A stretch of DNA of 5,530 nt, taken from Gammaproteobacteria bacterium (GTDB taxonomy: Bacteria; Pseudomonadota; Gammaproteobacteria; Chromatiales; Chromatiaceae). Shown here in pieces: positions 1 through 5,530 of this stretch. The stretch's first letter is position 1; the number at the start of each line of letters is the position of its first letter. The stretch spans positions 1 through 5,530 of the forward strand of contig JAUXGQ010000158.1 of the NCBI GenBank assembly GCA_030621975.1, read 5' to 3'. The notes under the pieces were generated by a model, which did not search any database, was not told the DNA's origin, and saw nothing but the letters and a program-made list of their open reading frames with translations. A program made the translations under genes and the position numbers.

Positions 1-1222
1 GCCCGTGTACCTGCCCTCCCTTGAGCATGGCACAATGGCCGGCCCGCAGGGTGCGGATCTCGAAACAGCGCTCGCGGTTGATCATCTTCAGCCAGTCGCC
101 GATGACCATGTAGCCGCGCCCCTCCATCATCATGAATACCTCTTGGTTGTCGCGATGGCGGTGCAGGCCGATGCCGCACTCGGGTTTCATGATGTGCAGG
201 TCCATGTACTCCACGGCCATGAAGGGCTCGTAGGGCTCGGTATCGTTCTGGTTACAGGTGCAGTTGACGTGATCCTTGTTGCCGTGGGCATTGAAGTTCC
301 AGGGGGCGAGCTGGCGGCCGAGTTCGTTAGTTCCGCCGTAACGGCCATAGTTGGACAGCAGATTTCGGTATTCGAGAAAGCCGACGCCTCCGTGGGGGTT
401 AGGGCTCATTCCCACGCCCAGATAGTTGTCCCAGCCGCGCAGGATCATGTTGAACTCGTACTGATAGTTGGCACCCTGATGGGAGTCCCAGACATCGGCT
501 CTGTCGTTGGCCCAGGCCATCTCGACATGCAGTGGCAGGATGGGGTGCATGCTGTTGTTGGGCGCCACGTTGACCATGTACTGCTCGTCCAGACCGTCGC
601 GGGCAAAGTCGTCTGCCGTTCCCTGGATAAGGTCATTACGCACCTGCAACTCGCCGCGGTCGAGGGCGTCGCGGCCGCGCGCGCCGAGCAGGCCGCGCAG
701 ATTGTCCTGGTGGAATCCCCACAGTTCGACCTCGTAACGGTCCGAGCGCTCGTTGTAGGGCACGACGATGAGGTCCTGGCTGGCGTTGGCACCCACCTTG
801 ATCCACAGGCGGATGTCCGCCCCCAGTTGATGGTTGCTGTCCTTCGACAGCTGCGAGTCAGGGCCGCCCCGGTAGGACAGACGCAGGAAGGGCACGGTCA
901 GGTTGCCGGCCCGCGCCCAGCCGCGGATCAGGAAGGTGTCGGTGGTGCGGAAGTCGCGCACATTCTGTTTCTGGAAGTCGGTCTTGTTGTCCTGCTGGAC
1001 GGGGTTGAGGATGTTGAAGTCGCCGCCCGCCGGTCCGTAGAGCTCCAGGAACTCGAAGGGGAACAGGAACTGTAGCTGGTCGGTGAGGTAGGCATCGCGC
1101 TCACAGGACAGTTGGGTGCGCTGCATCTGGTCCAGTAGCTTGAGCATGGAGTTGCCGCGGTTGTAGTTCGGCGAGCTGCCGAGCTCGACTTGAAACACGG
1201 CGTCTGAATGTACGATTTGCAT
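1..1222 (-). CDS. Cupin-domain protein with conserved N-terminal half (partial, C-terminus beyond window)
   Basis: I translated the minus strand from the ATG at 1222. It stays open for 407 codons to the window edge, so the 3' end is missing. The C-terminal part is a cupin. Motif 1 has H354-x-H356, E361 and G368 in the HxH(x)4E(x)6G spacing. Motif 2 begins at G395 and has K401 (usually Pro), G403 and H406, so all four usual metal ligands are present. Residues 1-340 match no family I know, but they share blocks with the upstream cupin gene: FLRLSYRGG at 112-120, YEVELW at 163-168 and VEMAWANDR at 233-241. There is no signal peptide or membrane segment. An AAGGA site (1232-1236) sits 9 bases before the ATG, 26 bp after the preceding gene. 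A CxC pair (321, 323) precedes the cupin. A metal-dependent enzyme such as a dioxygenase or isomerase is plausible, but the reaction is unknown. The cupin call is firm; the function is not. Confidence 0.88.
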   Translation of the reverse strand, partial: MQIVHSDAVFQVELGSSPNYNRGNSMLKLLDQMQRTQLSCERDAYLTDQLQFLFPFEFLELYGPAGGDFNILNPVQQDNKTDFQKQNVRDFRTTDTFLIRGWARAGNLTVPFLRLSYRGGPDSQLSKDSNHQLGADIRLWIKVGANASQDLIVVPYNERSDRYEVELWGFHQDNLRGLLGARGRDALDRGELQVRNDLIQGTADDFARDGLDEQYMVNVAPNNSMHPILPLHVEMAWANDRADVWDSHQGANYQYEFNMILRGWDNYLGVGMSPNPHGGVGFLEYRNLLSNYGRYGGTNELGRQLAPWNFNAHGNKDHVNCTCNQNDTEPYEPFMAVEYMDLHIMKPECGIGLHRHRDNQEVFMMMEGRGYMVIGDWLKMINRERCFEIRTLRAGHCAMLKGGQVHG

Positions 1223-1248
1223 GGTTGCCAGTCCTTTTCAACCCGCCG

Positions 1249-2382
1249 TCAGCTGCCCTGGTAGAGGAAGGCGACGAACTTGAGCGGTGTGTCGTTGGGG
1301 TTGCGGATGCCGTGGATGCCTCCGCTCTTGGTGTAGATGACCGAACCCGGCCGCACCGCCACCTCACGGCAGTCCCGCTTGCCGAGGCCGTAGATGTCGC
1401 GTTCGACCACCGGCAGGTCGGTCAGCTGCGGATCGTCGTTCACCCCCATGTAGGCGATGCCTTGACCCTCGACGATGTAGTAAAGTTCCTCGCTGCCGAT
1501 GTGGCGGTGGGTGCCCTCCACCTTGCCGGGCGGAATGGTGACCTCGTGGAAGAACACCAAATCGCCACCCAGCTCGCGCTGCAGCAGCCAGCGCATCTCG
1601 ATGACGTTGCCGGCCTGGATGTCTGGGTTACCTGGGTCCATCATGGCGTTCTCGTAGCGCACTGGTTCCACTTGGTCCGCCTCGATATACCAGCCGCGCT
1701 GGAAGTCGATGAGATAGTTCTCGTCCAGCACCGTGTTGGCGCTGCTGTTGGGCTGGCTGTCGTTCGGCACCTGGTGGTTGCGGGTGTAGTTGTTGTCCCA
1801 GGCCGGGTTGTTGATGTTATAGCCGAAGGGCAGGTCGCGGTCGTTCTCGCGGAAGGCTAGCTCGAGCCGGCCCAGTGTATCGATGTCCGCCAGTGCGGGG
1901 TCCAGCGGCCCCACATGGGTGATGTCCTTGTCGGCGCCCATCAGGTCGAGCACTCGAAAGTCGTGATGGTTGTTGGCCGGCGGCTCCAGGGTCTGCCACA
2001 ACTCCACTTGGTAGGCGTCGATCCAGCGACAGTAGTGGAGCTTGACGGTCGCCTCGGCGGCGGCCGCGTCCTGCGGCAAGAGGCGCAACCAGGCCAGCAA
2101 CTCGCCGCGCACGAAGCGGCCTCGTTCACGGGCCTGTTCCACCAGCCGGCCGGCGCGGTATTCCAGGCGCAGGAAGTTGCTGATGGGCAGGCCGTCCATG
2201 AACACCTGGCCCTTCAGCACCGTGATGTCCGACTTCTTGCGCACCTCACGCACGTTGTAGCGGTAGCGGGGGCTGCGGGTGGCGTTGAGGTACTCGGCGT
2301 GGTAGATACGGTCCGGGAAGAACACCACTCGGAAGATGCTGTTCTCCGGCCGCGAGAAGATGTCGTTGAAACGCGGATCCAT
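1249..2382 (-). CDS. Cupin-domain protein, paralogue of the next gene, unknown N-terminal domain
   Basis: This gene encodes 377 residues, complete. The C-terminal third is a textbook cupin. Motif 1 is G286(x)5H292-x-H294(x)4E299(x)6G306. Motif 2 is G346, K352 (in place of Pro), G354, H357 and N361, so a mononuclear metal site (Fe, Mn, Ni or Zn) is expected. Residues 1-270 are not a family I recognise. They carry VREVR (44-48), FLRLEYRAG (70-78), YQVELW (124-129) and LELAFRENDR (173-182), each with a counterpart in the downstream cupin gene, which makes the two ancient duplicates. No signal peptide or membrane helix is visible, so a cytoplasmic location is likely. The ATG shares one base with the stop codon of the GMC gene (TGATG), and a GGAGAGG site lies just before it, which points to translational coupling with the oxidoreductase. 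It may process the oxidoreductase's substrate or product, or sense it. The exact reaction cannot be read from the sequence. Confidence 0.93.
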   Translation of the reverse strand: MDPRFNDIFSRPENSIFRVVFFPDRIYHAEYLNATRSPRYRYNVREVRKKSDITVLKGQVFMDGLPISNFLRLEYRAGRLVEQARERGRFVRGELLAWLRLLPQDAAAAEATVKLHYCRWIDAYQVELWQTLEPPANNHHDFRVLDLMGADKDITHVGPLDPALADIDTLGRLELAFRENDRDLPFGYNINNPAWDNNYTRNHQVPNDSQPNSSANTVLDENYLIDFQRGWYIEADQVEPVRYENAMMDPGNPDIQAGNVIEMRWLLQRELGGDLVFFHEVTIPPGKVEGTHRHIGSEELYYIVEGQGIAYMGVNDDPQLTDLPVVERDIYGLGKRDCREVAVRPGSVIYTKSGGIHGIRNPNDTPLKFVAFLYQGS

Positions 2383-4193
2383 CAGAGCCTCTCCATGATG
2401 CGGTCGGCAACGCGGAAGGCGTTGGCCTGGATGGTCAGTGTGGGATTGGCGCTGCCCGAGGTGGGCATGAAGGCGCCGTCACTCAGATAGAGGTTGTCGA
2501 ACTCCCAGGCACGGCAGTCGGGATCGAGCACAGAGTCGCCGGGGTCGGTGCCGAAACGGGCGCCGCCGAGGATGTGGTTGGCGATGCGCGCCCTGGCGTT
2601 CTCGGCCATATAGACGCCGCCGAAGCCCTCCACCGGGTAGTTGCCCTGCCCGCCATCACCGCCGAAACGCAGCACGTCCGAGCAGCGGGCCGACATGACG
2701 TTCATGAGATGGATGTCGTGGCTGTGCCAGCCCTTTATAATGTAGGCGGACTTGCGGCCCCACTTGTCCGTCACCGTGGGGTGCAATTCGATGCGGTTTT
2801 CCCGCAGGGGCACTTGGTTGGCCATGAAGCTGACCGACAGGCGGCGGCCGAAATCCCGGTCGAGGAACTCCAGCAGGGCGTTGCCGGTGAGCGAGGTGTC
2901 GTCGACGAAGGCCTTCCAGATGGTGTCCAGGTCCTGGCTGCCATGGGTGCGCGCCAGCGAGACGGGCAAGGCCTGGTCGGAGGTGTTGTTGTAGATGGCG
3001 CCGCCGGCCCAGAGGCCGTTGTCGCGGATGAAGTCCTCCGAGGCGCAGAAGTCGGTGGCCCAGTCCGAGTCCAGCGAGATGGACTTGTCGTAGCGGCCGG
3101 GTACAGGTGTCTCGGCACCGCCGAAGCAATGGGTGAGGAAATACTTGCCGAGCAGCCCGCTGGCATGGATGCGGGCACCGAAGGTCGGATCCTCCTCGGC
3201 GGAGATCATGAGCAGGCGGATGGACTCGATGGCCGAGCAGGCCAGCACCACCACATCGCCCGTGACCGCCATGGGGCGCCCAGCCGGGTCTTTGTAGCGC
3301 ACGCCGTTTATACTGCCGTTGGCCTGGCTGAGATGGGTGACGTGGCAGTTGCAGCGGATCTCCAGGTTGGGCCGGTCCGCAAGGGGCGCCAGGAGGGCAA
3401 CCCAGGTGTTGGACTTCAGCCCGAGGGGGTCGCCGTAGCGGTTCACATAGGCCGTCTTGGCCGGCTCATCCCCGGCCGGTATGGTGCGGCCACTGGGCGC
3501 ATGGTCGTCAGTGATGACCGCCAGCGGGGTGCGGTAGCGGGGCATGCCCAGGGCGTCCATACCGGTCTCCACTACGCTGCTGATGGGGTTGGTCTGCAGC
3601 GGCTGCTGATAGAAGACCTGGGAGAATGGCTTGGCCTGGTTGTCGGCGGTGCCGTTGATGCCGATGAGTTGTTCGGCCTTGCCGTAGTAGGGCTCGAGGT
3701 CGTCGTAGCTGACAGGCCAGTCACGGGCCTCGTGCTGCACGACGCCGTTCGGGTCCTGCTGGATGTCGCTGCGGCCCTCGTTGAAGCTCTTGAGACGGAA
3801 GTCCATGGGCGTGAAGCGCAAGGAGACGGCGCCATAGAGTTGGGTGCCGCCGCCGATCACCTGGGCGGTGTAGCCCTCAATGGTGGCACGGTCGCGCCCG
3901 TCCGCGCTCTGATAGACATGGGGCTCGTCGTTGATGTCGGGCTCCACATGGGACGAATAGTAGGCCTCGTCCTGATTGGCCATGTCCGGCACGGTAAGGC
4001 GTTTTTCCGTGCCGGTGGCGAAGAGCTCGTCGCGCTTGAAGTCGGACAGGCCTGAGGGCGATTGGTCCTGGGTGCGCAGCATGGGCCCCTTCTCCAGTAC
4101 CAGCACCGACTTGCCGGCGTTGACCAGGGTATGGGCGATGGGGGCGCCGCCGGCACCGGAACCGATGATGACGATGTCGAAATGGGTCTGCAT
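2382..4193 (-). CDS. GMC-family FAD-dependent oxidoreductase (gluconate 2-dehydrogenase flavoprotein-like)
   Basis: This gene encodes 603 residues, a full-length glucose-methanol-choline oxidoreductase. Residues 6-34 form the FAD-binding beta-alpha-beta unit, with G11-S-G-A-G-G16 and E34 at the end of the second strand, which should contact the ADP ribose. A GGGTQLYGA block at 114-122 fits the flavin-attachment loop region. Near the C-terminus, H540-I-L-G-G followed by RFG fits the GMC active-site HxxG(T/G)xRMG motif. LYLSDGAF (568-575) and SANPTLT (581-587) fit the terminal signature, so H540/N583 is the likely catalytic His/Asn pair, as in choline and cholesterol oxidases. The family oxidises alcohols, sugars or polyols and passes electrons to an acceptor. 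The subunit 3-like gene just upstream suggests a dehydrogenase complex rather than an oxidase. No Tat or Sec signal is present. A strong AGGAGG site precedes the ATG. The substrate is unknown. Confidence 0.96.
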   Translation of the reverse strand: MQTHFDIVIIGSGAGGAPIAHTLVNAGKSVLVLEKGPMLRTQDQSPSGLSDFKRDELFATGTEKRLTVPDMANQDEAYYSSHVEPDINDEPHVYQSADGRDRATIEGYTAQVIGGGTQLYGAVSLRFTPMDFRLKSFNEGRSDIQQDPNGVVQHEARDWPVSYDDLEPYYGKAEQLIGINGTADNQAKPFSQVFYQQPLQTNPISSVVETGMDALGMPRYRTPLAVITDDHAPSGRTIPAGDEPAKTAYVNRYGDPLGLKSNTWVALLAPLADRPNLEIRCNCHVTHLSQANGSINGVRYKDPAGRPMAVTGDVVVLACSAIESIRLLMISAEEDPTFGARIHASGLLGKYFLTHCFGGAETPVPGRYDKSISLDSDWATDFCASEDFIRDNGLWAGGAIYNNTSDQALPVSLARTHGSQDLDTIWKAFVDDTSLTGNALLEFLDRDFGRRLSVSFMANQVPLRENRIELHPTVTDKWGRKSAYIIKGWHSHDIHLMNVMSARCSDVLRFGGDGGQGNYPVEGFGGVYMAENARARIANHILGGARFGTDPGDSVLDPDCRAWEFDNLYLSDGAFMPTSGSANPTLTIQANAFRVADRIMERL

Positions 4194-4198
4194 GCTCT

Positions 4199-4204
4199 CC
4201 TCCT
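4199..4204 (-). promoter_or_regulatory. Strong Shine-Dalgarno site of the GMC gene
   Basis: The minus strand reads AAAGGAGGAGAGC directly before the ATG at 4193. The AGGAGG core is a full match to the anti-Shine-Dalgarno sequence, 5 bases from the start codon. It lies in the 33 bp gap between the two genes, fixes the start of the GMC gene, and suggests that this gene is translated more strongly than its neighbours. Confidence 0.85.
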
Positions 4205-4226
4205 TTAGTGTCTGCAGCTGGGCCAG

Positions 4227-5279
4227 TTAACCGCGATAGGCTGGATTGGTGCCCAATGGCGGCGGCAGGGCCCGGCGCCAGTCGAACAGGGTCAGATCCG
4301 TTTCCGGGTCTCGGTAGCGTTCCGAGAGAAAGGCCCAGGCCGCCGCGCCGGCATTGCCGCCATAGTCGGGATGGGCGAAGGCGCCGGTGAAGGTATGACG
4401 ACGCAGCAGCTGCAGGAAATAGCGCGGGCTGCTGTAGCGGCCGTAGTCCCAGCCGGGCACGCTGCCCGAACCCATCTGGCCGTAGAGCTCGGCAAAGAGC
4501 TCGCGCGAGGCATGCCAGGGCTCGTCCACCGGGTTGCGCTGACGCAGGATCTGCTCGACCAGCTCCAAACAGATCTGGTAGTCGATCAGGTGATGGCTCT
4601 CCTCTCTGGCTAGCAGCTTGTCTACGTAATTGACCACGCCGACACCCTGGTCGTGGCGGTACTGGACTTGCTTGTTATCCTCGTCCAGTTGCTGAAAATG
4701 ACGAGCGAGGAAGTTCTCCGCCGCCTCGGTGCGGAAGGGCAGGATATGGTCGGTGAGACGGTCGAGCAGCCGGTGCTCCCAATGTTCCAGCACCAGCGGC
4801 TGGGTGCAGTCCCGGGTGAAGAAGCGCGACCAGGCCTCGTCGTTGTCCAGGGTCGCGCGCTGCGGATTGACGGGGTCGAGGACGGTATCGCCGTCCACCA
4901 GATAGCGGTAGTGGTGGACCTCGCCCCGCGGGATAACCGCGGTGAGCGCAAAGTAGGGGGTGTCGCCGACAGGTTTTAGCGGGATGGGCTCGAACAGCTT
5001 GCCGAAGGTGCCGATAACGGCAACCGATGCAGGCGGGGCCTGGTTAGGCTGGTGGTAGATGAAGCTAACCTCGTCGAAGCGACGGCTGGCGCTGTCGGCG
5101 CCGTTTTCCAGATGGCCATTTACGATGGGAAAGCGCCAGGCCTCTGCGATTCGGTGGATGGGATCTTGCGCCGCTATGCCGCCATAGATGTGTCGGCCCT
5201 CGGGATTGCTGCGCGCCAGATGCTTCGCGCAGAAATTTAGATAGTAGAGGTCGTCCTTCTGAATCAATTGTACGTCCAT
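4227..5279 (-). CDS. Gluconate 2-dehydrogenase subunit 3-like protein with N-terminal E-set (CBM48/AMPK-beta-like) domain
   Basis: From the ATG at 5279 the protein has 350 residues. Residues about 68-155 resemble the CBM48/AMPK-beta glycogen-binding fold: a GTF turn (90-92), then HHYRYLVDG (122-130) and a following LDP (134-136). Residues about 162-350 resemble the gluconate 2-dehydrogenase subunit 3 family, with HPDYGGN at 303-309 and FDWRRALPPPLG near the end. Such subunits partner a GMC flavoprotein, and one is encoded 33 bp downstream. I chose this start because GGGGAAG lies 5 bases before it. The frame stays open upstream to a TTG at 5408 (43 more residues) and an ATG at 5345, neither with a good ribosome site. 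Most family members I know carry a Tat signal; this start gives none. At about 350 residues it is longer than the usual subunit of roughly 200, because of the added domain. The family call is good; the role of the E-set domain is unknown. Confidence 0.88.
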   Translation of the reverse strand: MDVQLIQKDDLYYLNFCAKHLARSNPEGRHIYGGIAAQDPIHRIAEAWRFPIVNGHLENGADSASRRFDEVSFIYHQPNQAPPASVAVIGTFGKLFEPIPLKPVGDTPYFALTAVIPRGEVHHYRYLVDGDTVLDPVNPQRATLDNDEAWSRFFTRDCTQPLVLEHWEHRLLDRLTDHILPFRTEAAENFLARHFQQLDEDNKQVQYRHDQGVGVVNYVDKLLAREESHHLIDYQICLELVEQILRQRNPVDEPWHASRELFAELYGQMGSGSVPGWDYGRYSSPRYFLQLLRRHTFTGAFAHPDYGGNAGAAAWAFLSERYRDPETDLTLFDWRRALPPPLGTNPAYRG

Positions 5280-5284
5280 GTGCA

Positions 5285-5291
5285 CTTCCCC
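5285..5291 (-). promoter_or_regulatory. Ribosome binding site that favours the start at 5279
   Basis: The minus strand reads GGGGAAG, then 5 bases, then ATG at 5279. This is a fair Shine-Dalgarno match with good spacing. The alternative in-frame starts, TTG at 5408 and ATG at 5345, lack a comparable purine-rich site. The site is the main reason for choosing the 350-residue form of the first operon gene. Confidence 0.6.
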
Positions 5292-5392
5292 GATCAGTGT
5301 TTGGACTGGCAGTGACGCCAGCGGGAGTATTCTAACCCTGCGCATGGCGAATTGATACTCAAGCCGCTGCGGGAAGTCTGGTAGATCCCTCG

Positions 5393-5407
5393 GCAGTGAG
5401 TTTGCCA
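5393..5407 (-). promoter_or_regulatory. Possible sigma-54-type promoter (-24/-12)
   Basis: The minus strand reads TGGCAAACTCACTGC. It has the GG-N10-GC spacing required by sigma-54 and matches TGGCA of the -24 element and TGC of the -12 element. The C of TGGCAC and the first T of TTGC are missing. It points toward the operon, about 115 bases before the ATG at 5279. No convincing sigma-70 promoter was seen in the 5280-5493 leader; a TAGAAT at about 5320 lacks a well-spaced -35. The match is short and could be chance. Confidence 0.25.
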
Positions 5408-5461
5408 ACGGAAATATTTCAACTTTGTTTGCAGTTTGGGAGTGCCTCCAGCTATTTCAGC

Positions 5462-5474
5462 CGGTGTATCACCG
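5462..5474. repeat. Small perfect hairpin in the operon leader
   Basis: CGGTG and CACCG form a 5 bp inverted repeat around a 3-base loop, in the leader between the intron end and the first gene. No T-run follows on either strand, so it is not an intrinsic terminator. It could be an operator half-site pair or part of the intron's target site, or it could be chance. The rest of the 5280-5493 leader shows no further gene. Confidence 0.25.
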
Positions 5475-5493
5475 CCGAGTGAGTTATGGGTGC

Positions 5494-5530
5494 GTCGGGT
5501 AAGGGAATGACCTTACGGCCACTCCCTCCC
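5494..5530 (-). mobile_element. 3' end of a group II intron (domain VI), truncated by the window edge
   Basis: On the minus strand, 5530 to 5497 folds into a domain VI-like hairpin. A 12 bp helix (5517-5528 with 5501-5512, including G-U pairs) is capped by a GUAA tetraloop of the GNRA type at 5513-5516. One A (5500) is bulged on the 3' side, and G-C pairs resume at 5529-5530 with 5498-5499. The bulged A is the seventh base from a CGAC end at 5494. In group II introns the lariat branch A is bulged in domain VI, 7 or 8 bases before a 3' end in AY, so this fits closely. Domain V and any reverse transcriptase/maturase gene would lie beyond the right edge and are not seen. The 3' exon would begin at 5493. 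The call rests on structure alone over 37 bases. Confidence 0.65.

Noticed and set aside
5..1075. Long plus-strand open frame of 356 codons
   Set aside because: It is antisense to the partial cupin gene, which has clear cupin motifs. The plus-strand translation is rich in Val, Ala, Gly and His with no recognisable motif, as expected for the reverse of a GC-rich gene.
1225..1860. Plus-strand open frame of 211 codons over the first cupin
   Set aside because: It is a shadow of the complete cupin gene. It has no motif and would cross the gene boundary.
2574..4055. Long plus-strand open frame of 493 codons
   Set aside because: It lies wholly inside the GMC oxidoreductase on the other strand, whose FAD and active-site motifs are clear. 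The antisense product shows no domain.
4194..4226. Possible promoter or terminator between the first two genes
   Set aside because: The gap is only 33 bp, is filled mainly by the ribosome site, and shows no hairpin with a T-run or promoter-like pair.
5280..5408. 43-codon N-terminal extension of the small subunit starting at TTG 5408
   Set aside because: The start is TTG without a ribosome site, while ATG at 5279 has one. Kept only as an open question about export.
5499..5516. GTAAGG/CCTTAC inverted repeat read as an intrinsic terminator or IS end
   Set aside because: No T-run follows on either strand. The larger fold with a GNRA loop and bulged A fits a group II intron domain VI better than the 6 bp repeat alone.

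Overview
The window is GC-rich bacterial DNA in which every credible gene lies on the minus strand. Codon use, strong Shine-Dalgarno sites and tight gene packing suggest a proteobacterium. That is an inference, because no taxonomic marker gene is present. Reading in the direction of transcription (right to left), it starts with what appears to be the last 37 bases of a group II intron (5494-5530). An apparently non-coding leader of about 210 bases follows, and then a compact four-gene operon that runs off the left edge.

The operon order is: (1) a gluconate 2-dehydrogenase subunit 3-like protein with an N-terminal CBM48/AMPK-beta-like E-set domain (4227-5279); (2) a GMC-family FAD oxidoreductase (2382-4193); (3) a cupin protein with an unrecognised N-terminal half (1249-2382); (4) a second, larger cupin protein that is a diverged paralogue of the third gene and is cut by the window edge (1-1222). 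Gaps are 33 bp, a 1-base stop/start overlap, and 26 bp, so the genes are probably co-transcribed and partly translationally coupled.

The best-supported biochemical core is a GMC dehydrogenase paired with its small subunit. It would oxidise an alcohol or sugar-like substrate through FAD. The two cupins keep the full His-x-His, Glu and His metal-binding set, so they could be metal-dependent dioxygenases, isomerases or sensors acting on the same compound. I cannot assign the substrate. I do not recognise this four-gene combination as a characterised pathway. Its odd features are the E-set fusion, the lack of a clear export signal, and the paired cupins with a shared N-terminal domain. No CRISPR array, tRNA, rRNA or complete mobile element was seen. 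Long plus-strand reading frames are antisense shadows of the minus-strand genes.
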